Shown: positions 24,936 through 34,117, counted from the stretch's first letter. The stretch is 64,000 nucleotides of DNA from Actinomycetota bacterium (GCA_018268415.1 JAFDWO010000160.1:90377-154376); one strand, 5' to 3'. Notes: generated from the letters alone by a model not told the origin. Program-made: numbers and translations.

Positions 24936-27900
24936 GAATGGCGAGAACCACTGCAACCGTCCTGGTGACGACCCTACTCGTCCTGGCGGCCTTCGCGACG
25001 GCCGCGATAGCCGCCGCGCCGTCGGCGGCCTGGAAGGTGCTCGCCGCCACTGGGCCGACCAACCTGCCACCTCGGCAGTCGGAGACTCAGCGTGTAACCG
25101 TGGAAGCTGAAGGGGGGCAATTCACCCTCGCGTTCACGATCGAAGGAGAAGGTACCTTGGGCTTTGGTTCCGGTGCGGCCTTTACCACTACCGGCAGCAG
25201 TGGAGTCAGCGTCCTGTCCCCGCGCGGCGTGTTCCAGCCTGGGATGGTCGTATCGTCGGCGAACTTCCCCGTCGGCACGACCATCACGGCGGTCAGCGGC
25301 TCTCAGTTGACGCTGTCCAACGCGGCGACCGCGCCCGGTCTGACCCTCCTCAGAGCCGCTTCCAAAGAAGTCACCAACGTCTCGACCTCCACGGGTCAGT
25401 TCCATCCAGGAGACCCGATCTCCGGCGCTGGGATACCTACGGGTACGACCATCGTGTCGGTCGTCGGCAGCACCGTCACGCTCTCTGCATTTCCGACGGA
25501 AAGCGGGTCGGTAGCGCTGAAGAGTACGGAGACGACCACTCCCATCAGCGCTGGTGCTTCTGCGCCTGACGTTCAGAATGCGCTCGAAGCGCTGCCCGAG
25601 CTCTCTGCCGTTGGGGCGATCGCAGTGGAAGGCGGCCCAGGAGGCGATGTCGAGCACCCCTGGTTCGTCCATTTCGGAGGCCCCTTTTTGCTGCAGGATG
25701 TCCCTCAGCTGGCGGTGGACGGTACTGCGTTGGTTGGTGAACATGCCAACACCTATGTCAGGACCGTGGTGCCTGGTGGGGACGGGACCGGCAAAATCGC
25801 CGTGTACCCAACCAATATCGGCGGACTTGCGACGTCCGGTACGGTTACTGTTGAAGTCGGACCGTTGCCGCCCGGAGTCGTCATCTCTGGGCCGGGGCAG
25901 GGCAGCGGATGGAACTGCCTTGGCGGGGCAGGAGAAAGTATGGCGATTTGTACTTCAACGGTTTCTCTCGGGGCCGTGGGAACGACCTTTCAGGCCCAGC
26001 AAGGGACTGTGGTGGAATTGCCAATCGAAATCGAATCCGCGGCTCCATTTAGGGCGAGCGCCCCGGTCACCGTCTCGGGAGGTGGGGGCGGGTCGGCCGC
26101 CGTCCAGATGCCGATCGTCGTGTCTCCCGAAGAAGCTGAGGCGGGAATTCAGGCATTTTGGGCGGGCGCCTTCGAAGCCAACGGCGAACCATCAACCCAG
26201 GCCGGCGCTCATCCCGCGAGTGCCGTGACCAACTTTGCCGTGAACACGGTGCGAGCCCCGAGCGGCGAGATCATCCCGGCAGGAGATATCAAGGACGTCG
26301 TCGTTGATCTGCCGCCCGGGTTCTTGGGCAACCCTTTGGTGACCCCGCGGTGCCCTCAAGACAACCTCGTGGCCCCTACGGACGTGAAAGAAAGCGCAAT
26401 CTGTGGGGATCAGCAGGCCGTGGGTAGTTTCGGGCCCGTGATCGAACGGTTCGGCCATCCACCAAACGGCCTGGTTCGCCTCTTCAACGATCATCCGGCA
26501 ATAGGCACCGCTGCGGAGTTCAGCGGGAGCGTGTTGTTTCCTGTTCAGAGCTTGGTCGGCTCGATACGCAGCACGGATGATTTCGGTGTGCGTATCCTCG
26601 CTCCCCAGGCTCCGACCTATTACAAGATTTTTGGTGCGTTCGCGGCGCTCCAAGGCATGCCTTCCGGTGCTGAAGGCAAGGCGTTCTTGACTAATCCGAC
26701 CGATTGCTCAGTCCAGCGTGAAGAAGCCGGGCGAGGCCAAGGCCCCGCAACGAGGATCGAGGCGAGGACCTACCAATCGGCCACGCTTTCGTCAATGAAG
26801 GACCCCCTCCCGGTGATCACCGGTTGTGACGCCCTTACCGAAGCTTGGCTTGGTCAAGGGCCCCAGCCGCAGAACGAAGAGCCGTCGTTCAGCTTCCAGC
26901 CGACCACCGACCAGGCCTCGAGCCCGACCGGAGCCACTGCCACCCTCCACATTCCCCAGGCGGCGCTCACCGATCCAGGCAAGCTGGCTGCATCTCATCT
27001 CAAGAAGACTGTTGTCACCCTGCCGAAGGGGCTCTCGGTCAACCCGTCCTCCGCAGCAGGCCTCGAGGCCTGCAGTGAGGCGCAGGTTGGTTATGTCGGA
27101 AATGCGTTCCTTTCGCCGAACCCGACGCGGTTCGATGAAAAGCCGGTTACCTGTCCTGATGGATCGAAACTCGGCACCTTCCAGGTGAAGACGCCGCTGC
27201 TGGAAGAAGAACTCGAAGGCACGATTTATCTTGCGGCCCAGGAAGAAAACCCGTTCAACAGTCTGATCGCGCTCTATCTCGTGGTCGAAAGCGAACGCTT
27301 CGGGATCACGCTCAAGCTGCCCGGGGAGGTCCGGCCGGACCTGGCTACGGGTCAGCTCACTGCGACCTTCGACAACAATCCTCAGCTGCCCTTCGAAGAC
27401 CTGACGCTCCACTTTCGAGGTGGAGGACCGCGCTCGACCTTGGCGACGCCGGAAACCTGCGGGCACTTCGAAACGACTGGCTCGCTCGAACCCTGGTCCG
27501 CCGAACACGGCGAGGCGCTGCCGATCCAGGAAGCAGGCTTCTCGACGAGCGGTGCCTGTGCTTCTTCGGAAGAGTCGCGGCCCTTCGGCCCAACGTTCGA
27601 AGCCGGCACTATTGGTACCCAGGCCGGTGCCTACAGCCCTCTCGTCATCAAGGTAGATCGCAAGGATGGTGAACAGGAACTAAGGCGACTGAACTTCACC
27701 CTGCCGAAGGGCCTTACCGGCAAGCTCGCCAGCATTCCCTATTGCCCTGAGGGGGCGATCAAGGAAGCCGAAGGGAAGAGTGGCAAAGCCGAGCAGGCTT
27801 CGCCGAGTTGCTCTGCCGCCAGCCAGATCGGCACCGTGGACACGGCTGCTGGGGTCGGATCCGCCCCGATCCACGTGGCCGGCAAGGTGTATCTGGCAGG

Positions 27901-28837
27901 CCCGTATCAAGGAGCGCCGCTCAGCTCGGTCGTCGTGACGCCTGCTGTCGCTGGCCCGTTTGACCTCGGTGATGTGGTGATCAGGGCGCCGCTCTTTGTG
28001 GATCCTGAAACGGCACAGATCACTGCCCAGTCGGATCCGATCCCGACCATCCTGAAGGGGATCCCCCTGAAGGTCAGGTCGGTGGTGGTCAACCTCGACC
28101 GCTCGGGATTCACCCTGAATCCGACCAGCTGTAATCCGATGAGCGTTTCCGCAGCTATCGAAGGATCAAACGGCGCAACCGCGAAGCCAACGAACCGCTT
28201 CCAGGTTGGTGGCTGCACGAGCCTGAAGTTCAAGCCACAGCTCGAGCTCAGTCTCAAAGGCTCGACCAAGCACACCGGGCATCCTGCGCTGAAAGCAGTG
28301 CTCACCTACCCCAAGCAAGGTGCCTACGCGAACATCGCCCGCGCTCAAGTCAACCTGCCCCACTCCGAGTTCATCGACCAGGGCAACCTTGACAAGACCT
28401 GCACCAAACCGGTCCTGCTCGAAGGGAAGTGCCCGAAGAGGTCGATCTACGGCAAGGCGAAGGCGTGGACGCCGTTGCTCGACGCGCCGCTCGAAGGCCC
28501 CGTCTACCTTGTTGGTGGTTACGGCTACAAGCTGCCTGCCTTGGTTGCTGAACTGAACGGCCAGATCCGTGTGGTGCTGAAAGGCAAAGTCGACTCAGGC
28601 CCCAACAAGGGGATTCGCAACACTTTCGAAGCCGTACCGGACGCCCCAGTCAGCCGCTTCGTGCTCGAAATGAAGGGCGGTAAGAAGTATGGCCTGCTGG
28701 AAAACTCTGAAAATCTCTGCAGTAAGTCGCAGCGGGCTATCGCGCGGTTCACGGCGCAGGATGGGAAGGTCCTGCAAGTGAAGCCGTTGATCGCCAATCA
28801 ATGCGGGAAGAAGAAGGGTAAGACCAAAAAGAAGTAG
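24932..28837 (+). CDS. giant secreted protein of unknown function (1301 aa)
   Basis: From ATG 24932, overlapping the previous gene by four bases, so the two are translationally coupled. Signal peptide TTATVLVTTLLVLAAFATAA is followed by beta-rich repeats: two ~45-residue units share VFQPGMVVSSANFPVGTT / QFHPGDPISGAGIPTGTT. Later modules contain paired cysteines and the recurring pattern of proline-rich strands (VVDLPPGFLGNPLVTPRCP, VTLPKGLSVNPSSAAGLEAC, LNFTLPKGLTGKLASIPYCP), which reads as tandem copies of one domain. The end is basic (KKKGKTKKK), like the partner protein upstream. No enzyme motif. Probably an envelope-attached structural or adhesive protein. Confidence 0.78.
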   Translation: MRMARTTATVLVTTLLVLAAFATAAIAAAPSAAWKVLAATGPTNLPPRQSETQRVTVEAEGGQFTLAFTIEGEGTLGFGSGAAFTTTGSSGVSVLSPRGVFQPGMVVSSANFPVGTTITAVSGSQLTLSNAATAPGLTLLRAASKEVTNVSTSTGQFHPGDPISGAGIPTGTTIVSVVGSTVTLSAFPTESGSVALKSTETTTPISAGASAPDVQNALEALPELSAVGAIAVEGGPGGDVEHPWFVHFGGPFLLQDVPQLAVDGTALVGEHANTYVRTVVPGGDGTGKIAVYPTNIGGLATSGTVTVEVGPLPPGVVISGPGQGSGWNCLGGAGESMAICTSTVSLGAVGTTFQAQQGTVVELPIEIESAAPFRASAPVTVSGGGGGSAAVQMPIVVSPEEAEAGIQAFWAGAFEANGEPSTQAGAHPASAVTNFAVNTVRAPSGEIIPAGDIKDVVVDLPPGFLGNPLVTPRCPQDNLVAPTDVKESAICGDQQAVGSFGPVIERFGHPPNGLVRLFNDHPAIGTAAEFSGSVLFPVQSLVGSIRSTDDFGVRILAPQAPTYYKIFGAFAALQGMPSGAEGKAFLTNPTDCSVQREEAGRGQGPATRIEARTYQSATLSSMKDPLPVITGCDALTEAWLGQGPQPQNEEPSFSFQPTTDQASSPTGATATLHIPQAALTDPGKLAASHLKKTVVTLPKGLSVNPSSAAGLEACSEAQVGYVGNAFLSPNPTRFDEKPVTCPDGSKLGTFQVKTPLLEEELEGTIYLAAQEENPFNSLIALYLVVESERFGITLKLPGEVRPDLATGQLTATFDNNPQLPFEDLTLHFRGGGPRSTLATPETCGHFETTGSLEPWSAEHGEALPIQEAGFSTSGACASSEESRPFGPTFEAGTIGTQAGAYSPLVIKVDRKDGEQELRRLNFTLPKGLTGKLASIPYCPEGAIKEAEGKSGKAEQASPSCSAASQIGTVDTAAGVGSAPIHVAGKVYLAGPYQGAPLSSVVVTPAVAGPFDLGDVVIRAPLFVDPETAQITAQSDPIPTILKGIPLKVRSVVVNLDRSGFTLNPTSCNPMSVSAAIEGSNGATAKPTNRFQVGGCTSLKFKPQLELSLKGSTKHTGHPALKAVLTYPKQGAYANIARAQVNLPHSEFIDQGNLDKTCTKPVLLEGKCPKRSIYGKAKAWTPLLDAPLEGPVYLVGGYGYKLPALVAELNGQIRVVLKGKVDSGPNKGIRNTFEAVPDAPVSRFVLEMKGGKKYGLLENSENLCSKSQRAIARFTAQDGKVLQVKPLIANQCGKKKGKTKKK

Positions 28838-28842
28838 GTCAC

Positions 28843-28906
28843 GATCCGTCGGGGTAGGAGGCGCGGCTTGGTCAGGTACAAGCAGGATCAAGCCGCGCGA
28901 CGGATC
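28843..28906 (+). terminator. nested two-part hairpin, probable terminator
   Basis: An outer 8-bp stem GATCCGTC / GACGGATC (28843-28850, 28899-28906) encloses an inner perfect 10-bp stem GCGCGGCTTG / CAAGCCGCGC (28861-28870, 28889-28898) with an 18-base loop. It directly follows the 1301-residue protein gene. Confidence 0.6.
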
Positions 28907-29026
28907 AACCCGTAGGCGCTTTCTGAGGTGCCCTCGATTGGCGCGATGGCTGGGGCCGAGCGGCCCTACGGCCATTCCATCGTCTAAGGCCCAGTACCAA
29001 CTTTTCGGTTTGCAGCTCCTGATTGC

Positions 29027-29054
29027 TTGACATCCCCTGTCTAGATGTTAGCTT
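29027..29054 (+). promoter_or_regulatory. candidate sigma-70 type promoter
   Basis: TTGACA at 29027-29032, 16-base spacer, TAGCTT at 29049-29054, upstream of the secreted protein gene at 29272. Confidence 0.45.
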
Positions 29055-29271
29055 TTCTCGTACCGGGTGCCGTCTGTCTGAGTTTTCATGACGCTTCACT
29101 CGGGACAGGGAAGTGCGACCGCGGGAGGCGGGAGCAGAAGCTTGGCTCAGTCGATCAAGGCCGCAGTAGTGCGGATTCCTGACCGCGCGTAGACATCTTT
29201 GCGGCGAAATTCCGCAACGTCGCGGCGCGGCAATCGCGTTCAAGAGCAGGTTGACAAAGGAGAGTCAGAAG

Positions 29272-30162
29272 ATGCGTAGGAAAGTGAAATCGGCGCGTGC
29301 AGTCTGCGCCGCAACGGCGTTGGTCGCCTTGGGAGCCCTTTTCGCAGCCCCGGCCGCCCTCGCGCACAGCGGCGAATATGCAGAGTTCGACAACTGTCCG
29401 TCCACGAATCCAAGCGTGATCACGTGCCTCCATGCAACGAGCAGCGGCGGCGAATTCGTTCTGGGCAACAAAAAAGTCCCACTTGTGAATCCGGTCACCT
29501 TGCAGGGTGGTGTCACGGCAGTCGACCCGGCGACCGGCTTCGCGAAATTGGTGGCGCCGACCAGCGGGGAAGCACTCACGAAAGCTGCTCAGCCGGTCCC
29601 GGGGGGTCTGTCAGGTCTCGTGAACTGCAAAGAAATCAGCTTGGGTTGGTTGCGAGCATCGTGCGAAGTGATCTTCGAAAACGGACTCACCGGTGTGAAC
29701 TCGACCGTCGAACTCGCGAAGCCGGCGAGCGAAGTCAAAGTCAACCTACTCAACATCCTCTTCCAAAGGGAAGTTGGCATCCAGTTGCCGGTCAAAGTTC
29801 ACCTTGAAAACCCACTGCTCGGCAGCTCCTGCTACATCGGTTCGAGCAGCTCGCCGATCAACCTGTCCCTGACGACGGGCAAAACCGCCCCGCCCCTGCC
29901 CAACGAATCGATCAGCGGTTCCAAAGGGACCGTCGAAATCAAAGGTGAAGGGGAAGGAATCCTCCGTTTGAACGGCAACAAACTGGTTGACAACGCTTGG
30001 TCCGCGCCCGGCGCGACCGGTTGCGGTGGATTCTTGGTCGAATACATTCTCAACCCGATCATCAATGCCTCGGTCGGTGTCCCCTCGGCTGCGGGCCACA
30101 ACACGGCCATCCTTACTGGCGTCGCTGACGAGTCGCCTGCCAGTACGGTCAACGCCCACTGA
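29272..30162 (+). CDS. secreted protein of unknown function (296 aa)
   Basis: From ATG 29272, with AAAGGAGA about nine bases upstream. Signal peptide KSARAVCAATALVALGALF, cleaved near ALAHSG. The mature protein begins with a cysteine pair (FDNCPSTNPSVITCLHAT) and continues as a beta-rich chain with LVNCKEISLGWLRASCEVIF, VELAKPASEVKVNLLN and SCYIGSSSSPINL. Composition and cysteine spacing recall the smaller secreted protein at 19949, and glutamate is written GAA throughout. No enzyme signature; likely an envelope or exported protein. A terminator hairpin follows at 30206. Confidence 0.75.
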   Translation: MRRKVKSARAVCAATALVALGALFAAPAALAHSGEYAEFDNCPSTNPSVITCLHATSSGGEFVLGNKKVPLVNPVTLQGGVTAVDPATGFAKLVAPTSGEALTKAAQPVPGGLSGLVNCKEISLGWLRASCEVIFENGLTGVNSTVELAKPASEVKVNLLNILFQREVGIQLPVKVHLENPLLGSSCYIGSSSSPINLSLTTGKTAPPLPNESISGSKGTVEIKGEGEGILRLNGNKLVDNAWSAPGATGCGGFLVEYILNPIINASVGVPSAAGHNTAILTGVADESPASTVNAH

Positions 30163-30205
30163 TTCCTGAAATCAAGGGTCCCGAGATCCTTTAGGGGTGA
30201 TCGGG

Positions 30206-30247
30206 CGGAAGCGGCCTCGGCGTGCAAGGGTGTCGGGGCCGCTTCCG
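30206..30247 (+). terminator. hairpin terminator after the 29272 gene
   Basis: Perfect 11-bp stem CGGAAGCGGCC / GGCCGCTTCCG with a 20-base loop, 43 bases after the stop. Its position argues against the upstream GTG at 30222 as a start for the helicase gene. Confidence 0.65.
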
Positions 30248-30395
30248 TTGTGCGGCACCCCACTCAAGCGATCCGCTACGGTTGAGTGGTCGGGCAGGCG
30301 CCAACGCCGCCCGAGAGAACCCGTTTCCTCCACGTGCAACAGGCACTTCGGGGCTGCTGGATCTCCCCGAAGAAGTCAATTCAAGGAGCACTGAC

Positions 30396-31763
30396 ATAGC
30401 TACGTTTGCCGAGCTCGGCACTTCCGGGCCGGTTGTCGAGGCGCTGCGCGCGCGGTCGATTACCGAGCCTTTTGCTGTACAGGAGATGGTTATTGGTGAT
30501 GCATTGGCGGGCCATGATCTGTTGGTCCAGTCCCCCACCGGATCGGGCAAGACGCTGGCGTTTGGCGTGCCGCTGGTCGACTTGCTGGAGCCTGGTGCAT
30601 GGGGGCCGCAGGCGTTGATCTTGGCGCCGACGCGGGAGTTGGCTTCGCAGATCGTGGATGAGCTGGAAGTGGTCGCGCGGGCGCGGCGGCTACGGGTGGC
30701 CGCTGTGTATGGGGGTGTCGGGTTCGGGCCCCAGATCGCGGCGGCGAAGAAGGCCGACATCCTGGTGGCGACGCCTGGTCGGCTGGAGGATCTGATCGCG
30801 CGGGGGGCGGTGGAGCTCGACGGGATCGACGTGCTGGTGCTGGACGAGGCGGACCGGATGCTGGATATGGGCTTCCGGCCGGCCGTGGACCGGATCGTGG
30901 CGCTGACGCCGCGGGACCGGCAGACGCTGTTCTTCTCGGCGACGCTTGCGGGCCCGGCCGGCGAGGCGGCCTGCGACTACACCTTCGAGGCCCGGTCGCA
31001 CACTCATGCGCCGGCGGAGGAGGCGGCCGCCGACATCGAGCACCGGTTCCTGAGGGTCGAGTCGCAGAGCGCCAAGCTCGAGCAGCTGGTCGAGGTGCTG
31101 GGGGCGGAGGAGCCCGGGCGCACCCTGGTCTTCGTGCGCACCAAGCGGGGCGCAGACCGGCTGGTCAAGCGACTGCGCAAAGTTGAGGTCGAGGCGGTCG
31201 CGATGCACGGCGACAAGACCCAGCGGCAGCGTGAAAATGCCCTTGCCCGCTTCGAGCGGGGCGAGGTGATGACGTTGGTCGCCACCGACGTCGCGGCGCG
31301 CGGTATCGACGTCCCCGACGTGGTGCGGGTCATCAACTACGACGCGCCGGAGGACCGCGCCGCCTACGTGCACCGGATTGGCAGGACCGGCCGTGCGGGT
31401 CGGACCGGCACCGGGATCACCTTCGTCCTCGCCGACGAGGTGAAGGAGATGCGGAAGATCGCGAAGGAACTCGGCCTCGAGTTCGGCGCCGGTCGGAATG
31501 AGGGCGGCGCGGCGAGGCCGGGTCGCGACGCATCGATCGAGAAGCAGGGCGGTTCGCGTGGCGCCGGGAAGCAGGGCCGCGATGGCAACCGCAAGGGCGA
31601 CGGCGGGCGCGGTGACGGCCGGCGCGGGCGCGAGGGTCATCGTGGAGGGAAAGCCGGGCCTCGCACGGCAGCCGACGGCGAGAACCGCAGCTCCGACGGG
31701 CCGCGTCGCAAACGTCGCCGGCGGCGCAAGCGCAAGCCGGCAGCGACCGGCGCCACCGCCTAG
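30396..31763 (+). CDS. DEAD-box ATP-dependent RNA helicase
   Basis: About 455 residues. Q motif TEPFAVQEMVIGDAL, motif I SPTGSGKT, Ia PTRELASQ, Ib TPGRLED, II DEAD (VLDEADRMLDMGF), III SAT, then in domain 2 LVFVRTKRGADRLVKRL, motif V ATDVAARGIDVPDV and motif VI HRIGRTGRAGR. The C-terminal ~95 residues are a Gly/Arg/Lys-rich disordered tail (RRKRRRRRKRKP) for RNA contact. The natural start by ribosome-site position (AAGGAG at 30383-30388, seven-base spacing) is an ATA codon at 30396; in-frame ATG, GTG or TTG is absent nearby, the closest being TTG 30282 and GTG 30222. Probable role in mRNA turnover or ribosome assembly. Confidence 0.92.
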   Translation: MATFAELGTSGPVVEALRARSITEPFAVQEMVIGDALAGHDLLVQSPTGSGKTLAFGVPLVDLLEPGAWGPQALILAPTRELASQIVDELEVVARARRLRVAAVYGGVGFGPQIAAAKKADILVATPGRLEDLIARGAVELDGIDVLVLDEADRMLDMGFRPAVDRIVALTPRDRQTLFFSATLAGPAGEAACDYTFEARSHTHAPAEEAAADIEHRFLRVESQSAKLEQLVEVLGAEEPGRTLVFVRTKRGADRLVKRLRKVEVEAVAMHGDKTQRQRENALARFERGEVMTLVATDVAARGIDVPDVVRVINYDAPEDRAAYVHRIGRTGRAGRTGTGITFVLADEVKEMRKIAKELGLEFGAGRNEGGAARPGRDASIEKQGGSRGAGKQGRDGNRKGDGGRGDGRRGREGHRGGKAGPRTAADGENRSSDGPRRKRRRRRKRKPAATGATA

Positions 31764-31872
31764 GTCTCGGCCGAGGCGCGTTCGCGGAGATCCGCGGACA
31801 GCGCGGAGAACCGCGAGTGCGCTGGGTGGCGAACGCCCTCGAAATCGAGAAACGCTCGGCGGGCGGGGAACG

Positions 31873-32358
31873 CTAGGCGGGCGTCAGCCCGTAGTGCCGC
31901 GCGGTGTCGGTGAAGAGCGTCTTCAGGATCGCGCGGTTGACGGGCATGCCGGGGCGGCCGATCGCGGTCGGTTCGACCGCGATCGTCCAGGTGAAGCGGC
32001 AGGCGTCCGCGCCGCGGGGTTCGACCAGGTAGTCCTCGGCGAGGGACTTGAAGAGGGGAGCGCTCGACTCGACCGCGTAGAACGAGTGGCGCCGGCCCTC
32101 CTCCCAGCGGAAATAGTGCTCGCGCAACATGCTGGCGCCCTGGAGCGCCTTCACCTCCCGCGTGGTGCCGACACCGAACGGGCGCGGCGAGGTCCAGCGA
32201 ACGTCCTGGAGGATCCGGCACCAGTGGAGGGCGTCATCGGCGCAGAGTTCATCCCACACCACTGACGCCGGGCGAGCGATCTCGAAGCCCGCGCGGAGGC
32301 GGGTCGGCGCCGCCTCGAAAAAGCGCTCGTCCACCGGGGTGCAGGAGAACCAGGGCAC
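31873..32358 (-). CDS. SRPBCC (polyketide-cyclase-like) family protein
   Basis: A 161-residue protein from GTG 32358. Sequence features of the START/Bet v1-like helix-grip fold: EIARPASVVWDELCADDALHWCRIL, GVGTTREVKALQGASMLREHYFRWEEGRRHSFYAVESSA, and CRFTWTIAVEP, followed by the long C-terminal helix VNRAILKTLFTDTARHYG. Members bind hydrophobic ligands or act as cyclases or lipid carriers. There is no neighbour that suggests a substrate; the gene is divergent from a secreted-protein gene. Confidence 0.75.
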   Translation of the reverse strand: MPWFSCTPVDERFFEAAPTRLRAGFEIARPASVVWDELCADDALHWCRILQDVRWTSPRPFGVGTTREVKALQGASMLREHYFRWEEGRRHSFYAVESSAPLFKSLAEDYLVEPRGADACRFTWTIAVEPTAIGRPGMPVNRAILKTLFTDTARHYGLTPA

Positions 32359-32514
32359 GATCGGACCGAGCCTACCTGCATTTGGCCAGGATCGATACAA
32401 CGGCGGTATGCTCCCGAAAATGCCGCGGGGGCGACAGGGGGCAAAGCCACCCTCTCCGTGGACGAACGAGGCCGTCCCTCGGGAGGGTGAACGGCCGCAA
32501 AGGAGAGTAGGAGC

Positions 32515-33288
32515 ATGCGCAAACACGTGCTGATAGTCCTCGCGCTGGGGGCGCTCGTCGCCGTTTCGGCGGTCGGGATCGCCACCGCCGCGGGCGGCGA
32601 AGGGCCGGTGACGGTCAAGGTCGGCAACCTCGAACTGACGGCGGACGGCGGGTTCACCCCGAAAGCGCTGTCGAAGACGAAGCAGACGCCGATCGAACTC
32701 AACGCGGCCGGCTCGGTCAAAGAGGCCGACGGCAGCCATCCGCCCGCGGCCCGCGAAATCATCATCGAAGGCGACAAAAATGCCGAAGTCCACGTCAAGG
32801 GCATCCCGACCTGCAAGTCGGGCCAGCTCCAGGCGACCGACACGCAGGCGGCTCTCGCGGCCTGCAGATCGGCACTGATCGGTGAAGGCCAGACGACCGC
32901 CCAGGTGGCGTTCGCCGAACAGAAGCCGATCAACGTCCCCTCGAAGCTGCTGCTGTTCAACGGCGGCGAAAAGGGCGGCAAGATTACCTGGTATGTGCAT
33001 GCCTTTTTCTCGAATCCGATCTCCGGTGCGATCGTCACCACGGTGACCATCACCAAGCACCCGCACGGTCGCTTCGGCACCCTCGCCGTGGCGAAGGTTC
33101 CGCAGATCACCGGCGGTTCGGGCTCGATCATCTCGTTCAACCTGAACATCAAAAAGGACGTCAAGGGCATCAACCCGATCAGTGCCAAGTGCACCGACGG
33201 GAAGCTCAAAGTTCACGTCCAGGCGAAATTCGAAGACGGGACGAAGGCGGAAACGGAAATCATCCGCGCCTGCACTCCGAAAGGCTGA
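32515..33288 (+). CDS. secreted protein of unknown function (257 aa)
   Basis: From ATG 32515 with AGGAGA/AGGAG purine stretches just upstream. Signal peptide RKHVLIVLALGALVAVSAVG ends near ATAAGG. The mature part is a beta-rich domain: VTVKVGNLELTADGGFTPKAL, QTPIELNAAGSVKEADGSHPP, CKSGQLQATDTQAALAACRSALIGEGQ (a cysteine pair around a helix), and WYVHAFFSNPISGAIVTTVTI. It resembles a family of exported proteins in this lineage often annotated as hypothetical; no function known to me. Glu codons are GAA-biased, and a strong terminator follows. Confidence 0.75.
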   Translation: MRKHVLIVLALGALVAVSAVGIATAAGGEGPVTVKVGNLELTADGGFTPKALSKTKQTPIELNAAGSVKEADGSHPPAAREIIIEGDKNAEVHVKGIPTCKSGQLQATDTQAALAACRSALIGEGQTTAQVAFAEQKPINVPSKLLLFNGGEKGGKITWYVHAFFSNPISGAIVTTVTITKHPHGRFGTLAVAKVPQITGGSGSIISFNLNIKKDVKGINPISAKCTDGKLKVHVQAKFEDGTKAETEIIRACTPKG

Positions 33289-33321
33289 CGACCGGCGGCC
33301 GACGGTCGCGATCCGGCAAAG

Positions 33322-33349
33322 AAAAGGGCGGCCTTCGGGCCGCCCTTTT
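33322..33349 (+). terminator. terminator with UUCG tetraloop
   Basis: Perfect 12-bp stem AAAAGGGCGGCC / GGCCGCCCTTTT closed by a TTCG loop, 34 bases after the stop of the 32515 gene. A textbook intrinsic terminator. Confidence 0.88.
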
Positions 33350-33445
33350 CGGATATGCGCAGGAAGAACCTATCCGAGCATGTATCCGAGGGCAACCGGG
33401 AAGGTACCGAGATGAGTTTCCCCCGCCGCCTCCGGTCCCGACCTC

Positions 33446-34117
33446 CTAGTCCGCGTCGCGGTCCTCGACCCTGAGGCCGGTGGCCGCGGCGAGGTGGTGG
33501 GCGAGGTCGATCAGCTGGGCTGAATCGACGATCGCGCCGCGCAGGCCGGCCACGTCGCCGCCCAGTTGGGAGAGGTCGGAGCCGCGCAGGTCGACATCCG
33601 TCATCTCTGCCCGGCTGAAGTCGGTGCCCTCGAGCACGCAGCCTTCGAAGCGGACCGAAACGAGCTTGGCTCCGCCGAAGTCCGTGTCGAGGAGGACGCA
33701 GTCGGAGAACGTGACGCGGCTCAGCGCCGCGCCGCGCAGGTTGGCGTAGTCGAGCTTGCAGTCGTGGAGGAGGACGTCGGTGAGCTCGGCCTCGTTCAGG
33801 GCCAGGCCGGTCAGGCGGGAGCCGCGCAGTTCGGCCCGCCGCAGCAGCGCCCCGCGCCAGTCCCCGTTCGAGGCGTCGAGCGCCTCGGCGGCGACGTCCA
33901 CCAGCCATAGGTCGCGCAGCACCGTGGCGGCGGCCCGCAGCCCGACCATCTTCGCGTGGTTGATCCGTCCCGACCGCGCCTCGGTACCGGCGATGTCGGC
34001 ACCGACGATCTCCGCGTCCTCGATCTCGAACCCTTCGCCGGGCTCCGGGTCGAGCTCGACCGCGCCCAGGTGCGCGGGCGCGAGGTCGGGCGGGTTGTCG
34101 CGACCGATCGGTGGCAC
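33446..34117 (-). CDS. pentapeptide-repeat protein
   Basis: A 223-residue protein from GTG 34117 built mostly of A(D/N)LXX-type pentapeptides: GADIAGTEAR, ALLRRAELRGSRLTGLALNEAELTDVLLHDCKLDYANLRGAAL, SDCVLLDTDFGGAKLVSVRFEGCVLEGTDFSRAEMTDVDLRG. These fold as a right-handed quadrilateral beta-helix. Some family members mimic DNA and protect gyrase, but this one cannot be assigned that role. The gene lies downstream of an esterase gene on the same strand, 10 bases apart, so it may end that operon. Confidence 0.88.
   Translation of the reverse strand: MPPIGRDNPPDLAPAHLGAVELDPEPGEGFEIEDAEIVGADIAGTEARSGRINHAKMVGLRAAATVLRDLWLVDVAAEALDASNGDWRGALLRRAELRGSRLTGLALNEAELTDVLLHDCKLDYANLRGAALSRVTFSDCVLLDTDFGGAKLVSVRFEGCVLEGTDFSRAEMTDVDLRGSDLSQLGGDVAGLRGAIVDSAQLIDLAHHLAAATGLRVEDRDAD

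Larger units (their letters stand above)
28838..29271. other. intergenic region between two secreted-protein genes
   Basis: About 430 bases. It begins with the nested hairpin at 28843-28906 and contains a promoter-like pair at 29027-29054. The roughly 220 bases after that promoter would be an unusually long leader for the gene at 29272. I see no coding frame with a plausible start and codon bias. Confidence 0.45.

Noticed and set aside
30222..30395. Upstream GTG as helicase start (58 extra residues)
   Set aside because: It lies inside the hairpin terminator of the preceding gene, and the extra residues do not look like helicase sequence.
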